Origin: Rhizobium sp. BK418
Lineage (GTDB): Bacteria; Pseudomonadota; Alphaproteobacteria; Rhizobiales; Rhizobiaceae
DNA: 64,000 bases
NCBI RefSeq assembly: GCF_004341105.1
Contig: NZ_SLZK01000005.1
Coordinates: forward strand, 372,001 to 436,000
Direction: 5' to 3'
Of the stretch, positions 8,160 to 15,895 are shown piece after piece (the stretch's first letter is position 1; each line of letters starts with the position of its first letter). Both the position numbers and the translations under genes were made by a program. The notes under the pieces were generated by a model. That model had not been told where the DNA came from, searched no databases, and saw only the letters and a program-made list of their open reading frames with translations.

Positions 8160-8175
8160 TATTTCACGTGAAACG
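8160..8175. promoter_or_regulatory. parS-like site downstream of leuB
   Basis: TATTTCACGTGAAACG matches the parS consensus TGTTTCACGTGAAACA at 14 of 16 positions with the central TTTCACGTGAAA intact. It starts one base after the leuB stop. It is about 44 kb from the putative oriC, the farthest of the five sites in the window, and is a probable outlying ParB nucleation site. Confidence 0.7.
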
Positions 8176-8182
8176 CTTTTCG

Positions 8183-8211
8183 GCCCTTCGCACTTGGTGC
8201 GGAGGGCTTTT
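8183..8211 (+). terminator. Rho-independent terminator of leuB
   Basis: GCCCTTCGCAC-TTG-GTGCGGAGGGC forms an 11-bp stem with one T-G wobble, followed by TTTTA. It sits 24 bases past leuB. Confidence 0.88.
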
Positions 8212-8344
8212 ATTGAAGCAGGGACAGTTGGAGTAGTCGTTATCAAGATTGCTCAAAATTATCTGTCGAAACACAGTGCCTGTCGTAATCTTGTGCATTT
8301 TTTCTGCCTATTCGTTACCCCCTAGGGTTATCCGGATAGTATAA

Positions 8345-9079
8345 ATGCGGGCACTTTTAGTCTCTTTGGACAGGCGCCGGCGCAGAAGCCGCCGTGCGAT
8401 GCCATCATTGCGGTGGCGTGCATGCCTTTTCATTACGCTGAACGCCGTCATCCTTTCCATGCTGATATTCGATGCCCCGATTGGTGCCGGCCGTCAACCG
8501 GAGCCTATTCAACGTTTCGGTGAAATGTTGACGGATTTTGGAAATTCCGCCTGGCTGATCCTCACCAGCGTCCTGCTCTTCTTCCACGGCAGAGCTGGTT
8601 ACAAGCTCTTAAAAAGCGCAAGAGCAAAGGCCCAGGCACTCTATGTGAGCTGGATCGGCGCTTATCTTTTCACGACCGTCGTCTTTTCCGGCCTGCTCGC
8701 AAATCTCCTGAAACGGATGATCGGCCGCGCCCGCCCCGAACATTTCCAGGATCTCGGCGTGCTTTCCTTCACACCCTTCTCCGGCCATGCAGCACTGGAG
8801 AGTTTCCCATCAGGCCATTCGACTACGGTGGGGGCCTTCTTCGCTGCCTTCGCCCTGCTCTTTCCGCGCTACCGGGTTCCCTTCATCGCCTGCGCGATCT
8901 GGCTCAGCATGACGCGTGTCATGGTCGGCGCGCACTATCCAAGCGATGTCATTGCCGGCCTTGCTTTCGGTGCCTGGTTCTCGCTGCTGACGGCCATCGT
9001 CTACGCCCGTTATGGCCTGCTTTTCAAACTTGCGCCGGATGGCTGGCCGATGTCCAAGCGATACTTCCCAGATGCATAA
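8345..9079 (+). CDS. PAP2 family membrane phosphatase
   Basis: A 244-residue polytopic protein with about five to six membrane segments and the three PAP2 motifs: KRMIGRARP (motif 1), SFPSGHSTT with catalytic His (motif 2) and SMTRVMVGAHYPSDV (motif 3). Such enzymes remove phosphate from lipid phosphates (phosphatidylglycerophosphate, undecaprenyl-PP, lipid A) at the periplasmic face. The very basic start (LDRRRRRSRRA) is consistent with positive-inside topology. Which lipid it acts on is unknown; lipid A phosphatases of the LpxE/LpxF type in rhizobia belong to this family, so that role is possible. Confidence 0.88.
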   Translation: MRALLVSLDRRRRRSRRAMPSLRWRACLFITLNAVILSMLIFDAPIGAGRQPEPIQRFGEMLTDFGNSAWLILTSVLLFFHGRAGYKLLKSARAKAQALYVSWIGAYLFTTVVFSGLLANLLKRMIGRARPEHFQDLGVLSFTPFSGHAALESFPSGHSTTVGAFFAAFALLFPRYRVPFIACAIWLSMTRVMVGAHYPSDVIAGLAFGAWFSLLTAIVYARYGLLFKLAPDGWPMSKRYFPDA

Positions 9080-9111
9080 AAATTGCGCATGAGGAAATAG
9101 TGCATGAAAAA

Positions 9112-9145
9112 CCCGGCGCCTTTTGAGCGCCGGGGCTTTGTTTTC
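9112..9145. terminator. Bidirectional terminator between PAP2 gene and MFS carrier
   Basis: CCCGGCGC and GCGCCGGG form an 8-bp stem with a 7-base loop, with A-rich sequence before and TTTGTTTT after. It can stop both the rightward PAP2 transcript and the leftward MFS transcript. Confidence 0.85.
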
Positions 9146-9161
9146 AAGATAACCGTGCGCC

Positions 9162-11048
9162 TTAATCCATCGCGTGAATATCACGGTTCTTCGTTTCCGG
9201 CAGGAACAGAACGCCGACAACCAACGTGATTGCTGCGAAGACGATTGGATACCAGAGGCCGTAATAAATGTTGCCAGCAGCCGCGCTCATCGCAAAGGCT
9301 GTTGCGGGCAGCAAGCCACCAAACCAGCCGTTGCCGATATGATAGGGCAGCGACATGCCGGTATAGCGAATGCGGGTCGGAAAGAGCTCGACCAGCAGGG
9401 CCGCGATCGGGCCGTAGACCATCGTCACGTAGAGCACGAGCACGAACAGGATGGCAGTCGTACCAACCCAGTTGACGCGAGCAGGATCGGCCACCATCGC
9501 GAACGACCCACCGCCAGGGATCGTGAAGACGGCCATATCGGTGATTCCTTTCGCCTCATCCGCCGTCAGCAACTTGCCGGCAACGAGCTTGTCGGCTGGC
9601 AGTGTTTCCTTCTGGCCGGCGCGTATCGCATCGGCGTTGAGAGCGAGTTCGGGATTGGCGGCGATGAAGGCATCGAGCTTGGCATCGGCAACCCTGGCCG
9701 CACCGCGGTTCAGCGGATAGCCAGCATCATGAAGAGCAAGATTGACGCTCTTTTCGAAAGCCGCATTGGTCTTGGCCGCATCGGCACCGGCTGCGATGGC
9801 ATCGAAGCTGGTGATCGTGTGGTCACCGATCCTGACGGTTGCCGGCTGGCCAACCGGCCCCGGCACCACGTCATAAGGCACCGAGTTCTTGGTCAGAAAC
9901 GCGGTTGCGATATCGCAGGAACTGGTGAACTTGGAGGTGCCGGTCGGATTGAACTGGAATCTGCAATCCGCCGGATCGGCCGTTACCGTTGCCCGGATCG
10001 TCGCCTGCGCCTCAAAGAGAGCTGGATTTGCCGTATAAGTCATCGCCTTGAACAACGGGAAGTAGGTGACCGCTGCAATCAGCAGGCCCGCCATGATGAT
10101 CGGCTTGCGACCGATCCTGTCCGACAATCCGCCGAAGATGACGAAAAATGGCGTGGCGAGGAAGAGGGCGATCGCCACCATGATGTTGGCCGACTGCAGA
10201 TCGACCTTCAGCACGTTCTGAAGGAAGAACAGGGCGTAGAACTGACCGCCGTACCAAATGACCGCCTGACCCATGGTAGCGCCGAGAAGCGCAATCAATG
10301 CGATCTTGGCATTCCGCCACTGGCCGAAGGCTTCCGTCAACGGCGCCTTCGATCCCTTACCTTCCGCCTTCATGCGCTGGAAGGCGGGCGATTCATTCAT
10401 CTTCAACCGGATCCAAACGGAGATGCCGAGCAGGACGACGGAGACGAGGAACGGAATACGCCAGCCCCAGGCTGTAAAGGCGGGCGCGCCCATGATCGAC
10501 TGGACCGTGACGATGACGATCAGCGACAGGAAGAGACCGAGCGTTGCCGTCGTCTGGATCCAGGATGTGAAATAGCCGCGACGGCCATGCGGCGCGTGCT
10601 CGGCAACGTAAGTGGCCGCACCACCGTATTCGCCGCCGAGCGCTAGGCCCTGCAGCAGGCGCAGGCCGATCAGGATGATCGGCGCGGCAATGCCGATGGA
10701 GGCAGCACCGGGCAGAACGCCGACCAGGAAGGTCGACAGACCCATGATGAGAATGGTCACCAGGAAAGTGTATTTGCGGCCGACGAGATCGCCGAGACGG
10801 CCGAAGACCAACGCGCCGAACGGACGCACCAGGAAGCCGGCAGCAAAAGCGAGCAGCGTGAAGATGTTACGCGTCGCTTCCGGATATTGGGTGAAATAGG
10901 TCGCGCCGATATAGGTGGCGAGCGAACCGTAAAGATAGAAATCATACCATTCGAAGACCGTGCCGAGCGACGAGGCGAAGATGACCTTCTTCTCCTCGCC
11001 TGTCATCGGACCGGCTTTCGTACCGTCGACGCTTGCGACATTTGCCAT
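9162..11048 (-). CDS. MFS metabolite:H+ symporter with a large polar insertion
   Basis: A 628-residue MFS carrier of the metabolite:H+ symporter (ShiA/KgtP/ProP-like) branch. It has the opening SSLGTVFEWYDFYLYG, the loop 2-3 motif GRLGDLVGRKYTF, RLLQGLALGGEYGGA and the second-half motif GGLSDRIGRKP. The usual length is 430-450. Here residues about 340-525 form a hydrophilic stretch, holding C362 and C378, between two of the last membrane segments. Membrane helices resume at NWVGTTAILFVLVLYVTM. The substrate is unknown; dicarboxylates, shikimate or osmolytes are typical of the branch. It is monocistronic. Confidence 0.9.
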   Translation of the reverse strand: MANVASVDGTKAGPMTGEEKKVIFASSLGTVFEWYDFYLYGSLATYIGATYFTQYPEATRNIFTLLAFAAGFLVRPFGALVFGRLGDLVGRKYTFLVTILIMGLSTFLVGVLPGAASIGIAAPIILIGLRLLQGLALGGEYGGAATYVAEHAPHGRRGYFTSWIQTTATLGLFLSLIVIVTVQSIMGAPAFTAWGWRIPFLVSVVLLGISVWIRLKMNESPAFQRMKAEGKGSKAPLTEAFGQWRNAKIALIALLGATMGQAVIWYGGQFYALFFLQNVLKVDLQSANIMVAIALFLATPFFVIFGGLSDRIGRKPIIMAGLLIAAVTYFPLFKAMTYTANPALFEAQATIRATVTADPADCRFQFNPTGTSKFTSSCDIATAFLTKNSVPYDVVPGPVGQPATVRIGDHTITSFDAIAAGADAAKTNAAFEKSVNLALHDAGYPLNRGAARVADAKLDAFIAANPELALNADAIRAGQKETLPADKLVAGKLLTADEAKGITDMAVFTIPGGGSFAMVADPARVNWVGTTAILFVLVLYVTMVYGPIAALLVELFPTRIRYTGMSLPYHIGNGWFGGLLPATAFAMSAAAGNIYYGLWYPIVFAAITLVVGVLFLPETKNRDIHAMD

Positions 11049-11229
11049 TGTCTGTCCTCCACAGAAGTGATGAGCAACGGTCGCGGCCTACCCTCCTCAA
11101 AGTATGCTGCTAGCCACGACACGCCTGATGAGAGTTTGACAGAAAAGGCAGGTCAGAAAGAGGGATGCTTTGGGATTATGACTTTAGTCTAAGCAACGGC
11201 ACGCAGGCGCGCGCGCGAGGCCATCACGA

Positions 11230-12498
11230 TCAGGCGCGTAGCGCTTGGGCAGGAGATTGTCTGTAGGCAAGGACTGCCGGCAAAGCAGCCAGGATGGCGG
11301 CGAAAGCGAGCAGGACTGTTGCGAGCACCCTGTCTTCGCGGGTGAAGCCGACTGGCAAGGCAACGCCGCTGCTTTGTGAGAAGAAGCCTGAAAGCGCAAG
11401 CGCGGCACCATAGCCGAACGCAAAGCCAAGGCCGATGCCGATCGCGACCAGGGTGAAAAACTCCAGCCAGACGATGCCGAAGATTGCACCGCGGGGCGCC
11501 CCGAAGGCACGCAGCGCGCCAATCTGGCGGCGACGCTGGCCGATATGGATAACCGTCACGAGGATCAGCGAGGCGGCGACAAGCGCCTGCGCACCGGAGG
11601 CGACGGCAACAAGAATCTGCTTCGCATCGCCGAGCGTCGCATAGAGATTGGTCAGCACTTCGCCCGGAAACACCGCGATCGTCGTGCCGTTGCGATAATC
11701 CTGCCGTAGCTTATAGGCATCGGCAATGGTCTTTGGCTTGACGAGAATGGCTGGCAGACCCGGCGTTCCCGCTGTCCAGTTTTCGTTCAGACCCGCATGG
11801 GGATCGGGCTCGGCATGATGGTGACCCTGCTCATGCCCATCTTCCGCATGTGCCGCTTCACCAGGCTCTTCGTGATCATCATGTTCTTCACCCGCTCCCA
11901 GCCCGTGGATGTGCCAGACAGCCTGGATAGGAACGAGGATAGCGCGATCCCACGCAGTACCTGTCGGCTGCAGGCGACCGGTGACCTGATAGGCAAGTTC
12001 CGTATGCGTATGGCCGCCCGTTTCGACCGTACCATGCATCGGCTTGATTTCACTGCCGATTGCGAGATTGACGGCAGAGCCGATAACTGCCTCGCCTTCG
12101 TTCGAGAAAACCTTTCCCTCCGAAAAGCTGCCGGAGATCCTCTCGGTCAACGCCCGTGTCGTGCCGACGATCGGATGGCCGGAAAACGAATCTCCGAAGC
12201 CGACGGGGGCCGCCCACTCGACACGCGGATCGGCGGTAAGCTTCACAAGAATATCGCCAGACATCAGCGGCAGCGCGGATGGCTGCAGGAAGACGGAAGA
12301 GAGCACGAGCTGGGTCTCACTACCACCCGCGCCGACCACGAGATCGAACTTGTCGGCCGCACGCGCGCTGCCAAGACGCAGGGCCCGCTCCTCAAGAATG
12401 ACGGAGACGCCGAGCGCGGTCGCAATGGCCACCAGCAGCACGACAACCAGAGAACCGGCCCAGAGACGGCGAAGATCGGCGAGGATGAAGCGGATCAT
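11230..12498 (-). CDS. FtsX-like ABC transporter permease with histidine-rich loop
   Basis: A 422-residue permease of the MacB/FtsX type: one N-terminal membrane helix (about 13-33), a large periplasmic domain to about residue 290, then three C-terminal helices. The periplasmic domain contains residues 196-234 with ten histidines and many acidic residues, plus an HTH motif at 163-165. That composition suggests metal (zinc, copper or nickel) binding. Its start overlaps the ATPase stop by four bases. The same gene trio occurs in other proteobacteria near zinc-regulated genes (general knowledge), so a metal-linked function is my leading inference. It is unproven. Confidence 0.85.
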   Translation of the reverse strand: MIRFILADLRRLWAGSLVVVLLVAIATALGVSVILEERALRLGSARAADKFDLVVGAGGSETQLVLSSVFLQPSALPLMSGDILVKLTADPRVEWAAPVGFGDSFSGHPIVGTTRALTERISGSFSEGKVFSNEGEAVIGSAVNLAIGSEIKPMHGTVETGGHTHTELAYQVTGRLQPTGTAWDRAILVPIQAVWHIHGLGAGEEHDDHEEPGEAAHAEDGHEQGHHHAEPDPHAGLNENWTAGTPGLPAILVKPKTIADAYKLRQDYRNGTTIAVFPGEVLTNLYATLGDAKQILVAVASGAQALVAASLILVTVIHIGQRRRQIGALRAFGAPRGAIFGIVWLEFFTLVAIGIGLGFAFGYGAALALSGFFSQSSGVALPVGFTREDRVLATVLLAFAAILAALPAVLAYRQSPAQALRA

Positions 12499-13184
12499 GC
12501 GGCCGGCCCCTTGATGGTCGAATCCTCGACGATGCGGCCAGACCGAAACGTCAGGCGGCGATCGAGACGGCTGGCAAGGCGAAGATCGTGAGACACGACG
12601 ATCAGCGTGCTGCCTTCAGCAATCGCGAGATCGAGAAGCAGATCGCCAACGGCATCACCACTTTCAGCATCGAGACTGGCCGTCGGCTCGTCGGCAACGA
12701 TGACGCCGGGTTTGCGCAACAACGCCCGAGCGATTGCGACGCGCTGCATTTCGCCACGCGACATAGTCTCAATCCTCTGTCCGGCGCGGCCAAGGCCGAC
12801 GATCTTGAGGAGATCATGCGCGCGCTCGATGATCGCCGACGTGGCAGCGTTGGCAAGACGCGCGGGCAGCAGCACGTTTTCGACGGCCGAAAGGCCAGGA
12901 AAAAGATGAAACTCCTGCATGACCAATCCGATATTGGCAGCGCGAAACCGGTCACGGCGAGTTTCAGAGAGTGCAGCAATATCCTCGCCATTCCAGCGAA
13001 TGCGGCCTTCGAGCACCCGCTCCAGCCCGGTGACGACGTTGACGAAGGTGCTCTTGCCGGAACCCGAGGCGCCGGTCACGGCGATACGGCTGCCGGCATC
13101 AATCGACAGATGATCGATAGCGAGCGCAGGCGCCGATAGGCCGGAAAAGGTCATGATCAGTTGTTCGATTTCGAGGGCCAGCAT
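12495..13184 (-). CDS. ABC transporter ATP-binding protein (LolD/MacB type)
   Basis: A 229-residue nucleotide-binding subunit. Walker A is GASGSGKST, the Q-loop is VMQEFHLF, the signature is MSRGEMQRVAIARAL and Walker B is VIVADEPTASLD, followed by the H-loop His in VVSHD. The signature MSRGE in place of LSGGE is a mild deviation. The size and type match LolD/MacB partners of FtsX-like permeases, and the permease gene follows with a four-base overlap. It probably powers mechanotransmission or export rather than classical import. Confidence 0.93.
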   Translation of the reverse strand: MLALEIEQLIMTFSGLSAPALAIDHLSIDAGSRIAVTGASGSGKSTFVNVVTGLERVLEGRIRWNGEDIAALSETRRDRFRAANIGLVMQEFHLFPGLSAVENVLLPARLANAATSAIIERAHDLLKIVGLGRAGQRIETMSRGEMQRVAIARALLRKPGVIVADEPTASLDAESGDAVGDLLLDLAIAEGSTLIVVSHDLRLASRLDRRLTFRSGRIVEDSTIKGPAA

Positions 13185-13190
13185 CGATGC

Positions 13191-13652
13191 TCAAACGGTG
13201 GAATATTCGGCCTGGCGGATGCGCAGCAGGCTCACAAACCCAGTTTCCGGATCCTTCCAGGAACCATATTCGAGCGTGCCACGCACTTCGATCGTCTGGC
13301 TCGGCTGCACGAAGGTCTGTTTCTCGCCAAGATAGACGACGACGATATTGTCAGGCCAATCAGCATCCCAGGAGCAGAAAGGGCACAGCGACATCGGCAC
13401 TTCGGTCAACACGAAGAATTGCGCTTCTGCTTTCAGCGGCGGTGCCATGAAGCCCTTCATGCTGATGTCCCTGCCGGCAAGCGTTTTTACCTTGTCGGAA
13501 AACTCAAGCCCGAGGACGCCGAACTTGCCATAGAGTTCGTCGAAGGTAAGCGAGGCATCGGCCGCGCGGGCAGCGGAAGCCGCAAAAGGCATGAGGCCCA
13601 ACGCCCCGATAAACCCCCGACGGGTGAAGCGCAGGGAAGAAAGCTTTTCCAT
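13191..13652 (-). CDS. Tat-exported periplasmic protein with CPFC motif (DUF3299-like)
   Basis: A 153-residue protein starting MEKLSS, preceded by GGAGACC. The N terminus has a twin-arginine signal (FTRRGFIGALGL, R11-R12, hydrophobic stretch, cleavage near AARAA). The mature part is small and beta-rich with LCPFCSW at 89-95, where C90 and C93 could bind a metal or form a disulfide, and IEVRGTLEYGSW near the end. The pattern resembles DUF3299 proteins that sit beside such ABC genes. It lies seven bases upstream of the ATPase gene and is the first gene of the three-gene unit. Function is unknown. Confidence 0.75.
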   Translation of the reverse strand: MEKLSSLRFTRRGFIGALGLMPFAASAARAADASLTFDELYGKFGVLGLEFSDKVKTLAGRDISMKGFMAPPLKAEAQFFVLTEVPMSLCPFCSWDADWPDNIVVVYLGEKQTFVQPSQTIEVRGTLEYGSWKDPETGFVSLLRIRQAEYSTV

Positions 13653-13733
13653 ATCGGTCTCCAGCAAGCGAATCCCCGGCCACGTAGGCCGGGAACATGA
13701 TTGGCGAAGAGTGAGGGCCAAAGCCCTGACGGA

Positions 13734-15482
13734 TCAGTTCGTCTGCTTGGCGCCGAGAGCGAAGGTATCGGCCAGCACGCGGTAGACGTCGCTCTGTTCC
13801 ATGTAGCCCTTAAAGCCTTCAGAGCCGGGGCCGGTCGCCTGCAGGATGACGTCATCGACCGTGTGGGCGCCGGAAGCCTGGCTCTTCGGCAGATTGCCCT
13901 GGACGAAGACGGCGCCGGGTATGTCCTTGTAGGCTTCGTTGGCGACGAACTCCTTCTTCTCGTTCTGGACTGCGGGGGCGAACGGGTTGTCCAGTTTCGG
14001 GCGGAAGGTTTCGTAATGGTCCGGATAGTTCGAGACGAACATGGCGAGGCGCTTGGAAACGTCGAGATTATCCGGATAGCCATCATTGTTGGCGTCGACA
14101 TAATTGGTGAAGCCGCGGCCAGCGACCTTCTCACGCATATCGGTGCCTTCGACCGTGTCATCGACCGTGCCGACGATCGTGATGCCGTGTGTGTGGTCGC
14201 CGGTAACGACGATCAGCGTGTCGGGGTTCTTGGCGGCGAATTCCTTCGCAAGGCCGACGGCCTTGTCGAACTCGATCGTATCGACGACGGCGCGCTCGTT
14301 ATCGAGCGGATGTGTCATCTTGTCGATATTGGCGCCTTCGACCATCAGGAAGAAGCCTTCCGGATTCTTCGAAAGCGTGTCGAGCGCGACCTTCGTCATC
14401 TCGACGAGGCCAGGCTGGGCAGGAAACTTGCCGACGGTGCCCTTCTTCAGGAATTCGCGGTCGAGTGTCGTATCCATGTTGCCGGTATGGAACAGGCCGA
14501 GGATCTTACCGTCATTGGCGCCAGCAGCCGCAGCAAGTTCCGTCTTGTCGATTGCGAGCTTATAGCCGGCGTCCTGGAACATCTTCACGTAGTCCTTGTC
14601 GTCCTTGCGCTTCGAGCCAGCAGTTGCCTGCGGCAGGAAATAGGCCGAGCCGCCGCCGAGGATGACATCCGGCTTGACGTCGAACAGCATGCCGGTGATC
14701 TCAGCCTTGTCGTCGCGGCGACGAGTGTGGGAGACGACGGCAGCCGGGGTCGCGTCCTGCACTTCCGAGGTCGTTACCACGCCGATCGACTTGGCGGTCT
14801 GACGGCGAAGGGCTTCACCGAGGGTTTCGACGCGCGGATCGTCCAGCGTGTCGAGCGTGCGGTCGGCATAAACGCCTAACGAGTTGATGGCACCCTTATG
14901 GCCGCTCATATAGGCGGACATGGTGTTGGCGCTATCGGTAGTAATTGAGTCCGTGGCAGACGTGCCGATGAAGGCCATATGGTCGAGGTCGTCCATGTTC
15001 AGATAGCCGTTCACCTTGCCCTCTGTCATGCCCTTGGACATGATGCGGGCGGCGGTTCGGTGAGCGACGGAAAGGCCGTCACCGAGGAAGAAGATAACGT
15101 TCTTGGCCTTCGGCTGCGTGCTCGTGCCGTAAACATCCCAAGTCACGGCCTTCTTTTCGTCGCCCGCGGCGACTTCAATCTTGTAGGTGCCTGGAGCGGC
15201 GATCTTCAGGCCGCGCAGAATGAGCGCGGAACCGAGAGCTTTGTCGTCCTTGCCCTTTTCCAGTTCTACAAACTTGGCCTCGCCCCCGAGGACAGTTTTG
15301 TAATCCTGGCCGTTGACCGTGATCTTTACGTCTTCCGGCTTGACCTGCTTGGAGAGCTCGACCTTGAAATCGAATGGCGAGCCGCAAAGAATCGTGGCAC
15401 GATCAAGCGGATAGATCGAAGCTGCCTGAGCAGCGCCGGCAAGAATGGTGGTGGCCGCGAAAGCAGCGAGAAGCATACGCAT
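13734..15482 (-). CDS. Alkaline phosphatase, secreted
   Basis: A 582-residue alkaline phosphatase with a Sec signal (MRMLLAAFAATTILAGAAQAA). It then has an Ig-like N-terminal domain to about residue 120, absent from E. coli PhoA, and the phosphatase core. Core motifs are VIFFLGDGLS (D135, metal), TTDSANTMSAYMSG (D183-S184; S184 nucleophile), the DGK-type region and GDHTHG near residue 420 for zinc. It releases phosphate from phosphomonoesters in the periplasm. A Pho box lies 59 bases upstream, so PhoB induction under phosphate starvation is expected. The open frame extends upstream to 15866 without coding character. Confidence 0.92.
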   Translation of the reverse strand: MRMLLAAFAATTILAGAAQAASIYPLDRATILCGSPFDFKVELSKQVKPEDVKITVNGQDYKTVLGGEAKFVELEKGKDDKALGSALILRGLKIAAPGTYKIEVAAGDEKKAVTWDVYGTSTQPKAKNVIFFLGDGLSVAHRTAARIMSKGMTEGKVNGYLNMDDLDHMAFIGTSATDSITTDSANTMSAYMSGHKGAINSLGVYADRTLDTLDDPRVETLGEALRRQTAKSIGVVTTSEVQDATPAAVVSHTRRRDDKAEITGMLFDVKPDVILGGGSAYFLPQATAGSKRKDDKDYVKMFQDAGYKLAIDKTELAAAAGANDGKILGLFHTGNMDTTLDREFLKKGTVGKFPAQPGLVEMTKVALDTLSKNPEGFFLMVEGANIDKMTHPLDNERAVVDTIEFDKAVGLAKEFAAKNPDTLIVVTGDHTHGITIVGTVDDTVEGTDMREKVAGRGFTNYVDANNDGYPDNLDVSKRLAMFVSNYPDHYETFRPKLDNPFAPAVQNEKKEFVANEAYKDIPGAVFVQGNLPKSQASGAHTVDDVILQATGPGSEGFKGYMEQSDVYRVLADTFALGAKQTN

Positions 15483-15540
15483 GGAAAAACCCCCGTTTTT
15501 CGTTGCAGTCGTTACAACGTGGCCGGGATACCGCCCGGCA

Positions 15541-15558
15541 GTGACAGGGGGATGACAA
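15541..15558 (-). promoter_or_regulatory. Pho box (PhoB site) of the alkaline phosphatase gene
   Basis: On the minus strand the sequence is TTGTCATCCCCCTGTCAC. It is two 7-base repeats, TTGTCAT and CTGTCAC, spaced by four bases, against the consensus CTGTCAT-N4-CTGTCAT. The match is 12 of 14 repeat positions. Its place 59 bases before the start codon fits a PhoB-activated promoter. Confidence 0.85.
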
Positions 15559-15612
15559 AACGCCGCAGCATTGCAGTGCCGTGCTCCTATACCGATCGCA
15601 CGAGCAAAAACC

Positions 15613-15640
15613 TTGACTCCTGTGGAAAACCTTTTATGAG
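15613..15640 (+). promoter_or_regulatory. Sigma70-type promoter candidate upstream of asd
   Basis: TTGACT (15613-15618), a 16-base spacer, then TATGAG (15635-15640). It reads rightward and would start transcription near 15647, ahead of a 39-codon ORF and asd. It is assigned by eye only. Confidence 0.5.
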
Positions 15641-15662
15641 CAACGACGGAAAAGGAATATCC

Positions 15663-15782
15663 ATGGTTCGCCACGAGCACGCCATCGCTGAGCGCAATAA
15701 CCTGGCACAAATTGCCAGGCTGGATTTTGCCATTCCGGTTTCTTCCAAAACCAAGGCCAAAACGACGACGAAAACCGTCTGA
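15663..15782 (+). CDS. Possible 39-residue small protein or leader ORF
   Basis: ATG 15663 is preceded by AAAGGA at six bases and by a promoter-like TTGACT/TATGAG pair. The 39 codons encode MVRHEHAIAERNNLAQIARL..., a short amphipathic helix-like part, followed by a basic tail rich in Lys and Thr (SKTKAKTTTKTV). An inverted repeat (CCTGGCA-N5-TGCCAGG, 15701-15719) lies inside it. It ends 113 bases before asd. It could be a small basic protein or a leader ORF; no family is recognised. It could equally be chance. Confidence 0.35.
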   Translation: MVRHEHAIAERNNLAQIARLDFAIPVSSKTKAKTTTKTV

Positions 15783-15804
15783 CGTCTCTGGCCTGCCGCT
15801 CTCT

Positions 15805-15821
15805 CCCCGGCCCGGCCGGGG
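15805..15821. other. GC-rich palindrome in the asd upstream region
   Basis: CCCCGGCCCGGCCGGGG is a 17-bp perfect palindrome 23 bases after the small ORF and 75 bases before asd. It has no T-run. It may be an mRNA hairpin in the asd 5' leader. The rest of the 15483-15895 gap holds the Pho box, a promoter candidate and the small ORF. Confidence 0.4.
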
Positions 15822-15895
15822 ACAGGAAGCCGCGATGATGTCGCAGCTTTCCCCCTCACTGGACAAGAGGAGAGAAGAGAAAGAGAGCTTGAGAA

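Noticed and set aside
13675..13693. CCCGGCC-ACGTA-GGCCGGG stem-loop as terminator of the alkaline phosphatase
   Set aside because: The stem is perfect, but no T-run follows on either strand; kept as a possible weak element only.
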